64,000 bases of DNA from the NCBI RefSeq assembly GCF_036785885.1, contig NC_092323.1:14020501-14084500 (forward strand), given 5' to 3'. This DNA is from Coffea arabica. Taxonomy: Eukaryota; Streptophyta; Magnoliopsida; Gentianales; Rubiaceae. Under the pieces are notes generated by a model. It was not told the DNA's origin. It saw only the letters and a program-made list of their open reading frames with translations, and made no database searches. Both the position numbers and the translations under genes were made by a program. This document shows, piece by piece, positions 23,147 through 34,800 of the stretch; position 1 is the first letter of the stretch, and each line of letters opens with the position of its first letter.

Positions 23147-24032
23147 TTGAGAAGTACTAGAAGACTGGAGATTCAATGTAGTAGAAGAATAAATACAGTC
23201 ATTTGACGAGCAATTCAAAAATGGACTCTGCAAAGAACCAAGAATTTTAGAATTCAAGTTCCGCGTAGGTTCAAAGATGTTAGCTGTATTTTAACATCAA
23301 GCACCACAGGTTTGTTCATTGTCTTAAGAGATCGCAATGTTAACTTCTGAAACAGGAGACCATGTCTTAGACAATGCATTTCCATGCCTCCGCTTACAAG
23401 GCTGGTCATTAGGTAAGGAATCAAAAGATAGATGTCCTTTTTTTTCCTTTTTCTTCCTTTTTCCAGCATTAGTTTCTATCTGACATTTCTAACACTGAGC
23501 TCTGTCATTGAATGGAGTTGCTGCAACGTGCATAAATAGACAGCCTTATTTTCTTAAGAATAGTTTATGAAAGACAACGATACTAAAGGCTGAATAAGAA
23601 AAGCTAGAAGAATGATTTGTTGGATGCAGTAATATCTCTACCTCGCGGAATGCTGAAAGATCAGGGATTCAATGCAATAGAAGAGGAAACACAGTCTCTG
23701 GACAAACGATTTAAAGACGGAGTGTTCAAAGAGTTAAGGATTCCAGAGTTTGAGTCCTTTAAAGATTGAAGTATGTTATTTGGTTGACATTTTGAGAATC
23801 CCAAGTTTGTTCGTTCTTATTGAAGACTGTAATGTTATCTAAAAGGTCAGGCAATCCTTTAGGTAAGACTTCTTTATGACTGTGCTAAGAAGGCTGATCA
23901 TTAATAGAAGGCCAAACGTTCGGCCAAAGATGAGAAGACAGTTTTTTTTCCAACACTAGATTTTGGTTGACCTTTTGTAACCTGAACTATGTCATTCAAT
24001 GGAGCTGCTGTAATGTGCAAAAATAGATGGCT
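23147..24032. repeat. diverged tandem duplication inside Helitron H1
   Basis: Two segments, about 23,147-23,545 and 23,636-24,032 (period about 488 bp), share a scattered series of matches such as GATTCAATG.AGTAGAAGA, GTTTGTTC.TT, and ATTGAATGGAGTTGCTGC versus ATTCAATGGAGCTGCTGT. Identity is roughly 60-65% by eye. Minus-strand translation gives no known domain in either copy. Confidence 0.6.
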
Positions 24033-24274
24033 TCAATCGTAAATGGCACAGAAATGTGAAGCCATTCAAAGATAATGATCTGACACAAGGCTAAATAAAC
24101 TAACAGATACAGAATAGACAAGTAAAATACTACAACGGCACATATACCTCGAGGAGTAAAACCATAGCCTTCAAGAGTAGCTTGCTATCGCCCTCAAGAG
24201 TAGAACCAGGAAAAAAAACACCAGCTTCTATGCAACCAAACGGTACCCTATGAACATAAGAGCGTGAGGATTTC

Positions 24275-24382
24275 TCCCTTTTTTTCCAAAAGCCTGGCTT
24301 CACGCCTCCGACATGAAAGCACAGCCTTCTCACTCTGTGACATTTCAACATACCATTTTTGACGAATAGTATTTCTATCCAC
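24275..24382 (-). other. basic DRN..R/RRREA module in Helitron H1
   Basis: After a splice-acceptor-like CAG the minus strand reads VDRNTIRQKWYVEM, then SEKAVLSCRRREARLLEKK. A related module opens the small reading frame at 27,738 in the second Helitron, 16 of 34 aligned residues identical. The pattern resembles short basic segments (R..Y.EM....+....RR.E) that precede Helitron helicase-like proteins or sit in Helitron-linked plant hypothetical proteins; that link is from general memory. The frame closes soon after. Confidence 0.45.
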
Positions 24383-24399
24383 CTGACTTAAATGACTAA

Positions 24400-25734
24400 G
24401 AACCATCAGTCCAAAAAAAAAAAAATCAGCCAATGGCAATTTACAATAGCCACCAAAAACTATAGTCAAATGATTGCAAAGAAGAACAAAAACAACATTT
24501 ACGAACTGCTGTAAAGAACATAAGATATATGATACAATGAAATAAAAAACATGCATGCATACCAGCCTATTGCCAAAAAGTAAGAAGCAAAAAGAACAGA
24601 GCATAAATTTTTTAAACCATGCATGGCAACTCTTACATGTGAGTTAACAACTATTACGCAGAGGTGATACTCATGCATGAACTAAAAACGGAAAAGCAAA
24701 AGTGGCAACTAAATAAAGAATGTACGACAAAAGGAAAAAGCAAACAAGACAAATAAACAAGCATCTGACCTGCAACAGAATTCCTGTCCCAACAAATGAT
24801 AAAGGATTAGCTTCAAAGAAGGCTCCTTGCAAGAATCAAAAGGCCAGCGAATTCTACAAAGAAAGGCATACCATACGGATGTAAAACAGGCAATCACAAG
24901 AATAGAAAGAAAAACTGAAAACAGAAAGAAAAAGGCAGGAAGTTTAAAATGAACTCGCCACAACGGCAAAAGCATATACCAACAGCAGTTATAAAAAAAC
25001 GAGGAAAAAACTTGAAGTCAGTTCATAAAAAAGACAACGTTACAAAAGCACTTAGATAACAATAGTCCAAAACACATAAATCTGTAGCAAGAAACTCACC
25101 AAGGCAATTTTCCTAAAAACTCATCCAAGCTGTTTTTGTCCAAAAAAACTGCAAAAATCTCTTCTAAACTTGAAAATCAAGAAGGCTACCGATAAATAAA
25201 AATAGTTCAAGCAAAAAAACAACAATAGGCTATTGATTTAAAAAATCATTGATAAAAACTATTAAACATAACCTCAAACCTGAAAAAGATGCCTCCTTTA
25301 TCATTGATCCCTTGCTCTATTGGGAAAAAACAGAAAAACCCACAACACGGTTTCTCAGAAAACAAAAAAAAAAAAGTACAAAAGAACTCGGGCATAAGAA
25401 AGTGGAGGAATTAGAAGAATCAAAACTTTTAAGCATACAGAATGCACTTTAGAAAAGGAAACAAAAGACTTGCAAGATGTCATCAGGTTGCCAGAAGTAA
25501 TTTCCAATTTGTCACCTGCAATATGAGAAATATGTAAATTAGACAACTACAACCCATTTAAAAAAAAAAGAAAAAAATGAGGGCTAGAGAAGTTCTGCAA
25601 AGGAAGAAACAAGAACCTTTAAAAGTATATACATAAACCATCTTTTTTGGCTTATCATTATTCTCCATCAGAAGACGAAGACAAAGAAAAGAGAAAGAGA
25701 AGAAGGGGGCTTTCTCATCGGAGATGAAGAAACG

Positions 25735-25766
<32 letters not shown>

Positions 25767-26100
25767 CGATGAACAAAGAGGGAGGGATAAATGATGGTTC
25801 TGATCCAGTAGGTGTGACCAAAAAAGCTGACATTAGGTAAGGTGGGAAAGAGACATAGGCCCAACCGCCCAACCACAGTGTTTGAAAAAGAAAAATGACT
25901 ATTACTACTATTATCACTCTCTTTAGTGGGTTGGATGCAAGCAAAAAGACTCGGTGGCTCACAAACGGAATTCACATCCCAATTTCCAACCATCAAGTCA
26001 CGTGAGCAGCTGGAGGACGACAACATTTCAGCAAATCATGAACTGACACATCACCAAAACCACGCACCCTTGGAGACTTTCCTAAGCACTTAGTTTAAAG
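24400..26100 (-). other. region between the two Helitron modules, possible 5' part of H1
   Basis: No gene recognised. The minus strand has a pyrimidine-rich leader-like stretch at 25,680-25,770 followed by ATGGAGAATAATGATAAGCC (25,670 downwards), and exon-like pieces near 25,490-25,540 and 24,775-24,850 with plausible AG and GT borders. They give no known domain. The H1 5' terminus may lie here. Confidence 0.3.
25741..25767. repeat. (GA)n microsatellite
   Basis: About 13 uninterrupted GA units. On the minus strand it is a CT-rich leader-like tract. Confidence 0.95.
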
Positions 26101-26291
26101 AATGTATATAAACTGGGAAGAGGGTGCCAAAGCATGGTCGTCCTCCGTGTCTTTCTCACGTGCGGGTTGTGAGAGTAGCCCATGAGATGGCATATGCGTC
26201 CCTTGTTCTTTTCTTGTTTCTTGGAACAAAAAAAAACCATCAACCGCTTTTTGTCCTTGGAACCTTACGGCAATTATTGTGTCTTTACTGA

Positions 26292-26518
26292 CGACCTTAT
26301 AGAAAGCCACGATGCTTTTTATGGAGCTGTTAAAAGCTGGGTAATGATGATTAGCTTCCTATTAAAAGTAGATAACGAGATGCCAGAACTTAAATGAATT
26401 ACCGCCAGCCTTATCGAAAGGCATGATGCTTTTTATGGAGCTGTTAAAAGCAGGGTAATGATGATTAGCTTCCTATTAAGAGTAGCTAACGAGTTGCCTG
26501 AACTTAATTGAGTTATCG
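26292..26518. repeat. tandem duplication, 116-bp unit, two copies
   Basis: Copies 26,292-26,407 and 26,408-26,518 both contain GATGCTTTTTATGGAGCTG, TAATGATGATTAGCTTCC and GAACTTAA, with roughly 90% identity. No coding sense. It lies in the probable 5' part of the second Helitron or just outside it. Confidence 0.85.
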
Positions 26519-27737
26519 GTGCTTCCTTCGGGTACACAGCCAGCTATACGTTCGTTGGCTATTCTGCCTTCAGCCGCCCTGATGATTCCTCGAATTTGTG
26601 GCGCACGAGCGCTCTTTGCGTCTTTTCATGAAGCTCCTTTGCCCACCTTTTCGTCATGCATAGGGATGGAACGTACCATTTTCATTCGTATCCTCATGCA
26701 AGCTTCTACCATTATACATTCCTCTCCAGCGGCTCATTTTTCGCCTGTTTCTCGGCCTTCCCTGGTTTTCCTACACTTTTTGGACTGTTAGCATCAGTGT
26801 CGATATACTCCTTGTTGCTGTTGGCTGGAAGAGGTGTTCGTTATTTTCCGCTTTAGCCTTCTTTTATCATCTTTTAGTTCTTATTTCGTGCTAATCCAGG
26901 TTTTGATCTTAATCAGCCCATTCTTCTACCAATCTGCATTCGGTTTGACTTGTTTGCTGGTTAGCATTTTTCATTAGCAAGCTTGGTTTCTATTATTATA
27001 TTGCTTTGCCATGGCATCTGCTGTTTAAATGGTTTTCGTTAGCTCTGTGTCGGCTGCTTAGGTGGTTATATAGTGTGCATTGTGTTTGCCAACTTGTTCC
27101 TTTAATTGTTCTTTGTTATTTCCTGCTGGGTTTTGCCTCTTACAAAAAATGTCATGCCTTTTTCCACTGAAACTCGCTTTTATAGATGAGTCCTTGCTGT
27201 TTTATATTAGTTGTGCTTTTTCTCCCAGTTGAGCTAAGAAATCGTACTTATGTCTTTTACATTTATATTGGCTGTTCTACGCTCGAAGTTTATATGCAGA
27301 TGTTGGATTCTTTTTCCTCTGTTTCGCACTGACGCCGCATTTTGTGTGCTTCTTCCCTTTATTGCATGCAGATTGTGTGCTGCGTCTCCTGGAGTTGTAC
27401 GTACTCTCTGCTCTTCAACCTGTGTAAGCTTTTCAGCTTGACCTCCATGCTCATTCAATCTTTTTGCCCAATTTGTTTAGCCTATTCTTTTTTTCCCCCC
27501 TGCAAGCTACCCTGTTTGTTCTGCTAGCTTTTGCCGCTCCTTTCTTGTTGGCATTGTTTCGGTCACCTCGATTGCATAATTTGTCTGCTAGCCTGTCGGT
27601 GTTGTCGGTCTTGTGGTGTTGTGCTGTTGTCGGTGTTGTTTAGCCTTCGTGTCTTGTCGATGTTATGGTGTTTTTTTGCTGCTTGCTGACTTGTATCTGG
27701 GAGCCGGTGAACTGTTTAATTTGGCCGTCCCAGCTTA

Positions 27738-28157
27738 ATGGATAGAAATGCCAAGCGTCGGCAGCGTTATGCAGAAATGCCACCGGAAAAGAAGGATGGC
27801 CTCTTGCGGCGCCGCAGGGAAGCTAATGCTGCAAAGAAAAAAAATATGGCCCTTGCTCCTTCTGGTCCTGGACCTACAGCTCGCCTCTCAAAAAGAAAAC
27901 GCGGAGCTGATGTCCAGGAAGCGGCTTCACCAGGCATACACACAGGTGTTCGTGTTTCTGCTGGTTCTGATCAGCCATGTAGTGCCTATCGTGCTAATGT
28001 TGGAACCAAACAGTGTCCACCTCCTAAACAAAGTTCTTTTGTTGATCCTGCCAATGTTACTTTGGGTGGTCATCGAGCATCTTTACCAGGTTCTGTATCC
28101 ATTGAGTTGATGTTTCTCTGTCTGGTGTTTCGGCTCTCATACAATTGCCTGTTATGA
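27738..28157 (+). CDS. small basic protein with DRN..R/RRREA module, Helitron-associated, function unknown
   Basis: An open frame of 139 residues starting MDRNAKRRQRYAEM and continuing EKKDGLLRRRREANAAKKK, then a Ser/Pro-rich, low-complexity part (LAPSGPGPTARLSKRKRG) and a hydrophobic tail. The first 35 residues match the module in Helitron H1. It lies about 355 bp before the H2 hairpin and on the H2 strand. The C-terminal part may be readthrough past a splice site. The basic character suggests nucleic-acid binding, but this is inference only, and the frame may be a remnant of a longer Helitron or captured gene product. Confidence 0.45.
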   Translation: MDRNAKRRQRYAEMPPEKKDGLLRRRREANAAKKKNMALAPSGPGPTARLSKRKRGADVQEAASPGIHTGVRVSAGSDQPCSAYRANVGTKQCPPPKQSSFVDPANVTLGGHRASLPGSVSIELMFLCLVFRLSYNCLL

Positions 28158-28479
28158 CAACGCCATCCACTAACGAAAATCCACTTACCAAATCAAATTC
28201 TCTCCTGCTGAAAAAGTTACCCCCAACACGCGAATGCTTCCAAACATTTCTTTTTTCGAACCTCAATGCCTCCGTACTCACTCCTAACGAGCTACCAAAG
28301 TGCATGTCAAATGTTATAAGATAAAAAATACAAATGTGCTTACATTTGCAATATATATTCTGTAACCCTGTTAAGAATTCAAAAACAAGCACGGTCAGCT
28401 AAATAATTTCTCTGTACAAAAAATTTATTTTTAAATAAATGCTTGCTGTCCTCTCAACCTGGGCATACTTACAACGTAC

Positions 28480-28499
28480 CACCGTGCGCAAGCACGGTG
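28480..28499 (+). terminator. Helitron H2 3' hairpin
   Basis: 8-bp perfect stem with a GCAA loop, eight bases before the terminal CTAG. Same role as the H1 hairpin. Confidence 0.75.
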
Positions 28500-28511
28500 A
28501 ACATCTCCTAG

Positions 28512-29274
28512 TCTACCTTAGGTTGATAAGTGTGTTATATTGGTCGTCCAACCTTTTTGTTTTTAATAATTTTTTTAGCAGTGAAGGTGTAAGATTGAAT
28601 CATCAAACTCTCACAAATATCACATTCTACCGATTTTGTTTGAATTACACATGTAATCGTCTTATCTCTTTCATAGCATTTTTATCCTTTTGAGTCATCA
28701 AACCTATAAGTATGCCACATTTCCTTTTTGTTATATAGAGACTACCATTTCATTTATGAGATATGTACTAACGATAAAAAAAAAAAATACATAATCAATA
28801 TGTCACAGAAATAGCAAATCTGCAAAATCTACAAATCTAATGTGAATCAGCCTCTATTGATCTCACTACGATTTGGCTACGACTGCCCGACATACACTGT
28901 TAATAGTTTTTATTTTTTTCAAAAAATATAATTAATTTAAAAAAGTATCTAAATATAGAAGAAGATGTAATAAATATGAGTGTGCATATTCATATAATAA
29001 GTTAGATGCGATTTAAGTGTACTAATGATGTGTCCACTTGATTATCAAAAATTTTTTATTTACATAGTCCACTTGATTTATAGTTTAACTATCCTACAAG
29101 TACAATGTAATCCAACAGTTAATCTAGTGTATCTTCTACGGGTCAATTCTAAGAAAGTTGCAAGAGTTTTAAAAACCAACAGGAGAGCTGCAATCTTACC
29201 AGATGCGTCATACAAATTGTCACTTACTATATTTGTCAAAGCAGATTACAATAAAGAAGAGCAATTATACCCAC
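28512..29274. other. AT-rich intergenic region, no gene recognised
   Basis: Poly-A and poly-T runs and short open frames without known motifs. Nothing else is seen. Confidence 0.45.
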
Positions 29275-29385
29275 TATAAATTTGCGCAATTGTTTAATGT
29301 CCCCCTGAATATCCTAAATCAAGTCAGTTATTCCTCGGAAGCTGGATAGTCAACACCCCACTTGGCCATTGGGTGATCAATGATC
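29275..29385 (-). repeat. dispersed repeat related to 5,615-5,720
   Basis: Inverted relative of the repeat at 5,615-5,720 (CACCCAATGGCCAAGTGG and following on the minus strand). Possibly a SINE fragment. The solo LTR at 29,396 is inserted next to it. Confidence 0.45.
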
Positions 29386-29395
29386 ACCGATGTAT

Positions 29396-31600
29396 TGTGA
29401 CGTCCCGAAAGAATGAGTGTGAGAACCCGAAAATTTTTATATATTTTCGAGACATTATTTTGTTTCCTCGTCTATAATTTTATGCATTTCTCCAATATAT
29501 TAATTTCTTATACATTTTTATAAGAGAATATAGTTTTCAAATCATTTTCTTGATACAAGTTAATCCACGTTGAGTTTGAAGTATATTATGGACGTTGGAC
29601 CCGCTATTGCGGTAAATGCAATATATTTTTGACAATTTGTTGGAGTTTTGTATTAAGTGATATTATTTTACAAGGTGCTAAGAGATAATTAGAAATTACC
29701 TATATGGATTAGTATTAGAGAGACAAAGAGATAAGCTTTAAGCTAAAAGGTGACAAGTGTCACCATTCAATTCATCCTTGGACTTTTGACCAAGATATTT
29801 TTACCTTCTTAAAGCTAATTTTGACCAAAATATTTTTTCATTCTTAGCCCCTTTGGCCGAGCTTCTAGGGAGAGAAAAGAAGAAAAAAACCTCCAACTTT
29901 CTTCATCCAATCTTGCTCAATCTCACAATCCAACCGTTAAAACCTTGATTTGCTCCATAAAAACCATTCTCTTAGTAGTATTGAAGTAGTTGGTGGAGTT
30001 GTTTTGCGAGAAAGAAACCTAAGCTACTATCTTTCTTGAGTTGTAAAGGTAAGTTGCTAAGAAATTTCCCTTTTGTTCTTAATAAAGATAGATTAGTGAT
30101 TTCTAGTGGCTTAACATGTTAATTTGTGGAAGACTTCATGGGTTTAAGTAGTGTTTGTTAAATTTCTGATTTAATGGAGATTTTTTCGATTTTATATGAT
30201 GATCATGGTTTAATCATGGTATGATGGCTTGTAATGGTGTAAACTGAAGCTTGTATATGTTAGTTACGATTGTTTGCGGAAAATTTCAGTTTTGTGCGGA
30301 AATTCCAGATTCAGGGTTTAAATATGCCTTGTTCTGACTGGATTTATTCGAGCATGTTAGAGGCCGAATCAGACTTAGGTTAAAACATGAAAGTTGTAGC
30401 AAATGGTGTTAACTAGCTGCCTGCAAAATTCAACTCGATCCGAGTACTGTAGCATGTGAAATGATAGAAATACCCCTGACTGCCCATGAACCCTGTTTCG
30501 CGCCCAGATTTCTGTTTTCGTGAAAATTTCCATTTTCGACCCTGAAAATGCATGATTTGGCTTTGGAGGTTTTCATGAGAAATGTAGGTACATGTCTTGG
30601 CTTCGAAATGTCATAAGATTCGTTTCAATCCGATAAGTGTAGCTTCAGTTGTGGTTATTGTGCTGAAAGGTGTATTTGATAGTCTATTATGTGTATGTGG
30701 TTGATTTGAGATGAATTGGTGTTGCTTGTAGGATGGAAAAGTAAGGAAATTAAGGGGATATGCTGTCTGATCTTTGAAAGCATTTGCTTACTTTGAGTTT
30801 GAGATGAAGGGCTTGGACTTGAACAAGGCAATGATATATGATGGATGGTTCCTGAGCCGTGGTTGGTGAGTGACCCCTCAACTATTTCCAAAGTTACTTT
30901 TGAACTATTTCTTGCATCGCTTACCCGATTGCATAACTAATTCTTGCATTGGTCGCTCAATTTGCATATCATTTGTGTATGTGTGTATGCCATAACATAA
31001 CTTGACTCCGATGAGTTCTTCGGAGCAACGTCTCCACTACTGTTTAGTTGGAGCAATTGGCTCCCTTGTACTGTTTGACTTTTTTGGATCCGTTGGAGCA
31101 TTGGAATTCTAAGTACGGTGATTTCACTGGTTCACATAAGCATTAAATGTACATTTGATTACTGATTCATGTCATCATCTAAATGCACTATTGTGAAACT
31201 TATTTAATTTCTGATTTTACTGGTTACTCACTGAGCTTTTAGCTCACTCCCAATTATTTTTTTCTCCCCACAGGGATTGAAGCAAAGGAAGAACTTGTAT
31301 TTGGTTCTTTGTGTGATTGGAAGGCGTATATCTTGTATAGTTTAGATTTGGATTTATTCTGTGTAATAGTTGGGATTGTATACATGTTTGGACTTGAAGG
31401 GATGTATATATACGTTCCACGTTTAGAATTAGTTTCCGCTTCGCTTATGATATGTAATTCTTGGAGAATTTGATGTATTATTTGAGTTGTGCCTTGTAAT
31501 TAGTTTGAGAACTGTAGGGAGTGAGTGAGTCCCGGCGAGAGTTAGGCAGGCGGCCCGCCGAACCTTCTGGTTCGCTTTAGGGGGAGGTGGGGCTGTCACA
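29396..31600 (+). mobile_element. solo LTR, Ty3/gypsy (Tekay/Del-like)
   Basis: A 2,205-bp element beginning TGTGACGTCCCGAAAG and ending GGGGCTGTCACA; the six terminal bases are perfect inverted repeats (TGTGAC/GTCACA). It is flanked by the perfect duplication TGTAT (29,391-29,395 and 31,601-31,605). Start, end and great length recall LTRs of the Tekay/Del chromoviruses. No internal domain is present. It looks whole as a solo LTR. Confidence 0.85.
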
Positions 31601-31740
31601 TGTATTGTCATGATAAGCTACAATATATATAATTATTCCTTCCAATCTTAGCTGTTCTGAATTCGGGCAGACTTGCCTTCCAGTGGATTTGGAGCTGGAG
31701 TAGACAACAGAGAGAGAAATCGTCGGGATCGATTTGTGCA

Positions 31741-31801
31741 TTTTGCACATGATGTAACTTAATTTGCACACGATATAACTCATTTTGCACAACGTGTAAC
31801 T
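31741..31801. repeat. three tandem copies of a 20-22 bp motif
   Basis: TTTTGCACATGATGTAACTT, AATTTGCACACGATATAACT and TTTTGCACAACGTGTAACTA follow one another. Similar TTTGCACA..GTAAC phrases occur near ends of plant DNA transposons, but no inverted partner was found. Confidence 0.7.
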
Positions 31802-34800
31802 ATAAAACAAATTTTTGTAGACCCCACATATGGTGTTAAAAATGATGTACAAAATAAAATTTGGACCTTATATTTTTTTTTGTTGCCAAATCTTGGCCAT
31901 TAACCTTCCAGAACAGTTGCTTCCTACAATTGTTCCTGCCCCAAATCCCTTTCCAGTACCTTATTTGGGAAGTGCCGTCCACATATCTTTCAAATTTAAA
32001 CATCGTAATTCTTCATTAGAAAGCCTTTTTTTTTTTAATTTTCAGTTTTTTCTTAATACCACTTGTTTGTTGGTGTGCCCTAGTGGGATTTGGCTTCTTT
32101 CTATTTTTCACAACGCACAACTAAATACATGTCATATATCTTTATTTATTAGAAAGGAATATGATCATTTTAAATTTGATTAATCCTAACATTTGTTAAT
32201 AAATGAAAATATGTGTCATACATCCAAATGCGGATTGCAGGAAATTGAGAGAGAATTCACTAGGGAGAAGTCAAGCCTTGCCCTTGTGCACCCATGTGTT
32301 CGTGTCTAATATTGGACAATTTATTTTTTGCACTTAAAAAGTCAAGGTATTATTGCATTAAATTATTAGGTATTGGCGATTTATACAAGTAATTTTTTAC
32401 GAGGTTTTGCACCTTCTATCCCAATTCATGCTAAAATGCTTTTTTATTTTTATTTTATTTTTACTCTCCTATCCTTCCTCACATCCTTCTCACCTCCAAC
32501 TATCAGCCAAAGGATTCGATGCTCATGCTAAAATCCTAATTTCTATGTCACTTCTGATTTTTCTCACAGCACTATTCTCATGTATTGAGTACACTAAAAT
32601 AGAGAGTGAGAAACGAGTATAGCATGTCAAATTAAGTTGCTTGCATCAAAGAAGTGAGCTAGGAATCCATTCAATAAGCTTAGGATACCGAAATATGTTT
32701 CTCTTCTCGGACTTGGAATAAGTGGATTAGCAAAACTTTTTTACTTTTATTTCATTAGTGTGAACTTGTGCAAGTACAGATAATTCACAAAAAAAAAATC
32801 AATAATAGTCTTACATATTCATTATATTTGTTTTAGAAAGTCAATATGTTCCAAATGTTTAACTCCAATACCAATTTTCAAGTACCTTCTATACAAACAA
32901 ATGAAAAGGTTGGAAATTCAGCTGAAGAAGAGTTATTTCAAGAGATAGAGTATAAAAGAAGGAGTTTTGACTGATTTATAATGGAAATTACTTGTTAAAT
33001 ATTGTAGCCTAGAGAATGTTAAGGTGTATGTTCATATGTGTAAATATCGTTGATAAAGGTCTACTTAAGCTATCACTTCGATCAGGTCTATTCAATTGTT
33101 GGTAAGTCTACTTGTAAACATAGTCAGATGGAAAATGGTTTTTTTTTATTGTTAATTTACATGATTTAATGTTGGAAGAATGAGAGGAGGCGAAATGCTG
33201 AGAAGCAAAGATTGTCATGGGTCAACACCCAAAATTAACAGTTATCCTTAATTAAGGCTATGATCAGCATCTACTCTTTTTTAAAATAAGAGTTATCCTC
33301 AAAACTTTCCAGTTTGACTACTGATTATTGTTATTAATTATCAACATTAATATTTTGACACTAATAAGCTTGATTTGGACATGCTTATTTTCTTAGTAGG
33401 GCTTAGCCTCTTTCATTCTATCTAGGGAAGTTAGCACCTGAAATATTCTCCTTCTTGAAAAATAAAATACTATACTAATCAAAGTATACCATACAATACA
33501 AGTAGGAATAATACAATTAACTAATAACTAACCCACAAATTATGAGAATTACAACTATCACAACTCACAATGCTACTGTAGCTAAACTCTCAAAAATTGG
33601 TAGAAGAAACTCAAATTAATAACCCAATAACGAAGAGGGATGTTGGCCCTATTTTGTTAGGTCAATTCCTGAATTGGACCAAAATGTGATTCTTTTAAAC
33701 TGTTGATATTTGTACTAAAAAAAAATACTCCTCGCAATAGTATTTTTAGCCACCAAGTCCTAATTTTTTTTTTTAAAAAAAAAGAAAATTGAATAGGAAA
33801 AAAATCTAAATACAAGACCAGGGAGTAATGAGAGTATGCCATATAAATAATAATAAAAAAAAGCACATAGGTTAAGTGCTTCGTTAATTCTGCATATAGA
33901 CTGATTAAAATTAATGCAATAGTCACGTTTAAGATTGTAAAATGCAAGTATTGAATGGTCCAAAAAAGGGTAAAATTCTCATTATACCTGAACTTTAAGA
34001 TACAATATGTTATCACCTTGCAAGAAAAGTGTTAATTAGAACATTCATAGCAGAAAAAAGAGAGCTTGAAAATTCAATATGACTGTCAAAGGTAAACTAG
34101 TTATTTATGTTGCAGAAAATCAGTTATCAAAAATATTTTTAGTGCTTAAAAGCGCTTCATTTTTTATAAACGCATGACAACATGCGATCAGATTGGGCCT
34201 TTGTTTTGCTAGAATAAATCAAAGTTGAGATGAAGACCATACGTTAGCCCATACCAATTTAGCCGAAAATTTACAAGATGCAATGGCCCAACTCAATCTT
34301 TATCAGCCCGCCCAGTTTCGTTGTCCATGGTTTAACCATCATCATGTCTTAGATATTTTTTATTTTCCATTTCAATTACAATAAGAAAATGGCGCACATT
34401 TTCTTTAATTTAAAATGTTCAAAAAATTTGAGGTGTTTATTAAAAATTTTTTGTATCATATCTTCTTTTCTCAACAACACATAATATAATAAAAGCCTTT
34501 TTTTTTTTTTTGCTTTAGTTTCTCCTTATTCTAAATTCATTGTCTTATTCTCTTTGAATTAATTTTGTAACCACAAGTGATACATTTGTCCAGAAAGAAC
34601 CAAAACTGGAAGCAAAAAAGAATTAAAATGTATCCAGAAGTAATTGGGACCAAAGCTGGAATTAGAACTAGAGGTTCTAAAACCATAACTGTAATTATTG
34701 TTCTTAAAGGTTCGATTCTAATTCCACCTTTCAAAGAAAATGAAAACCGGCATTTCTAAGATCATTACCACCCGCATTCCTTCCTTTTCTCCTTGCAATG

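Larger units (their letters stand above)
20462..24390 (-). mobile_element. Helitron H1, minus orientation (3' end certain, 5' end not located)
   Basis: On the minus strand the element ends in a GC-rich 22-bp perfect palindrome (20,473-20,494), seven bases, then CTCCTAG at 20,462, followed by T outside. This is the Helitron 3' signature (hairpin, CTRR, insertion between A and T). Inside, on the same strand, lie a decayed RAD5-like gene fragment, a diverged tandem duplication, and a small basic module shared with the second Helitron. The right limit given is the end of that module; the true 5' end (TC on the minus strand, preceded by A) may be further right, up to about 26,050. No Rep/helicase is present, so it is non-autonomous. 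Confidence 0.6.
27738..28511 (+). mobile_element. Helitron H2, plus orientation (3' end certain, 5' end not located)
   Basis: The 3' end is CACCGTGC GCAA GCACGGTG (28,480-28,499), eight bases, then CTAG (28,508-28,511) followed by T. The final bases CTCCTAG are the same as in H1, so both belong to one family or close relatives. The left limit given is the small basic reading frame; the element probably begins further left, between about 26,050 and 27,700, where T-rich leader-like DNA and a duplication are seen. No Rep/helicase is visible. Confidence 0.6.

Noticed and set aside
25558-26026. Overlapping hydrophobic open frames around the GA repeat
   Set aside because: They translate a microsatellite (Leu/Ser runs) and leader-like DNA without motifs.
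20462-28511. One single large Helitron spanning both hairpin ends
   Set aside because: Both ends are 3' ends pointing outward; a single Helitron has one 5' and one 3' end, so two elements are needed.
33657-34016. 119-residue hydrophobic open frame in AT-rich DNA
   Set aside because: Composition is explained by base bias; no motif or splice context.
34577-34759. GGTTCGATTC near 34,710 as a possible tRNA or SINE B box
   Set aside because: No matching acceptor stem, anticodon arm or A box at the proper distance.
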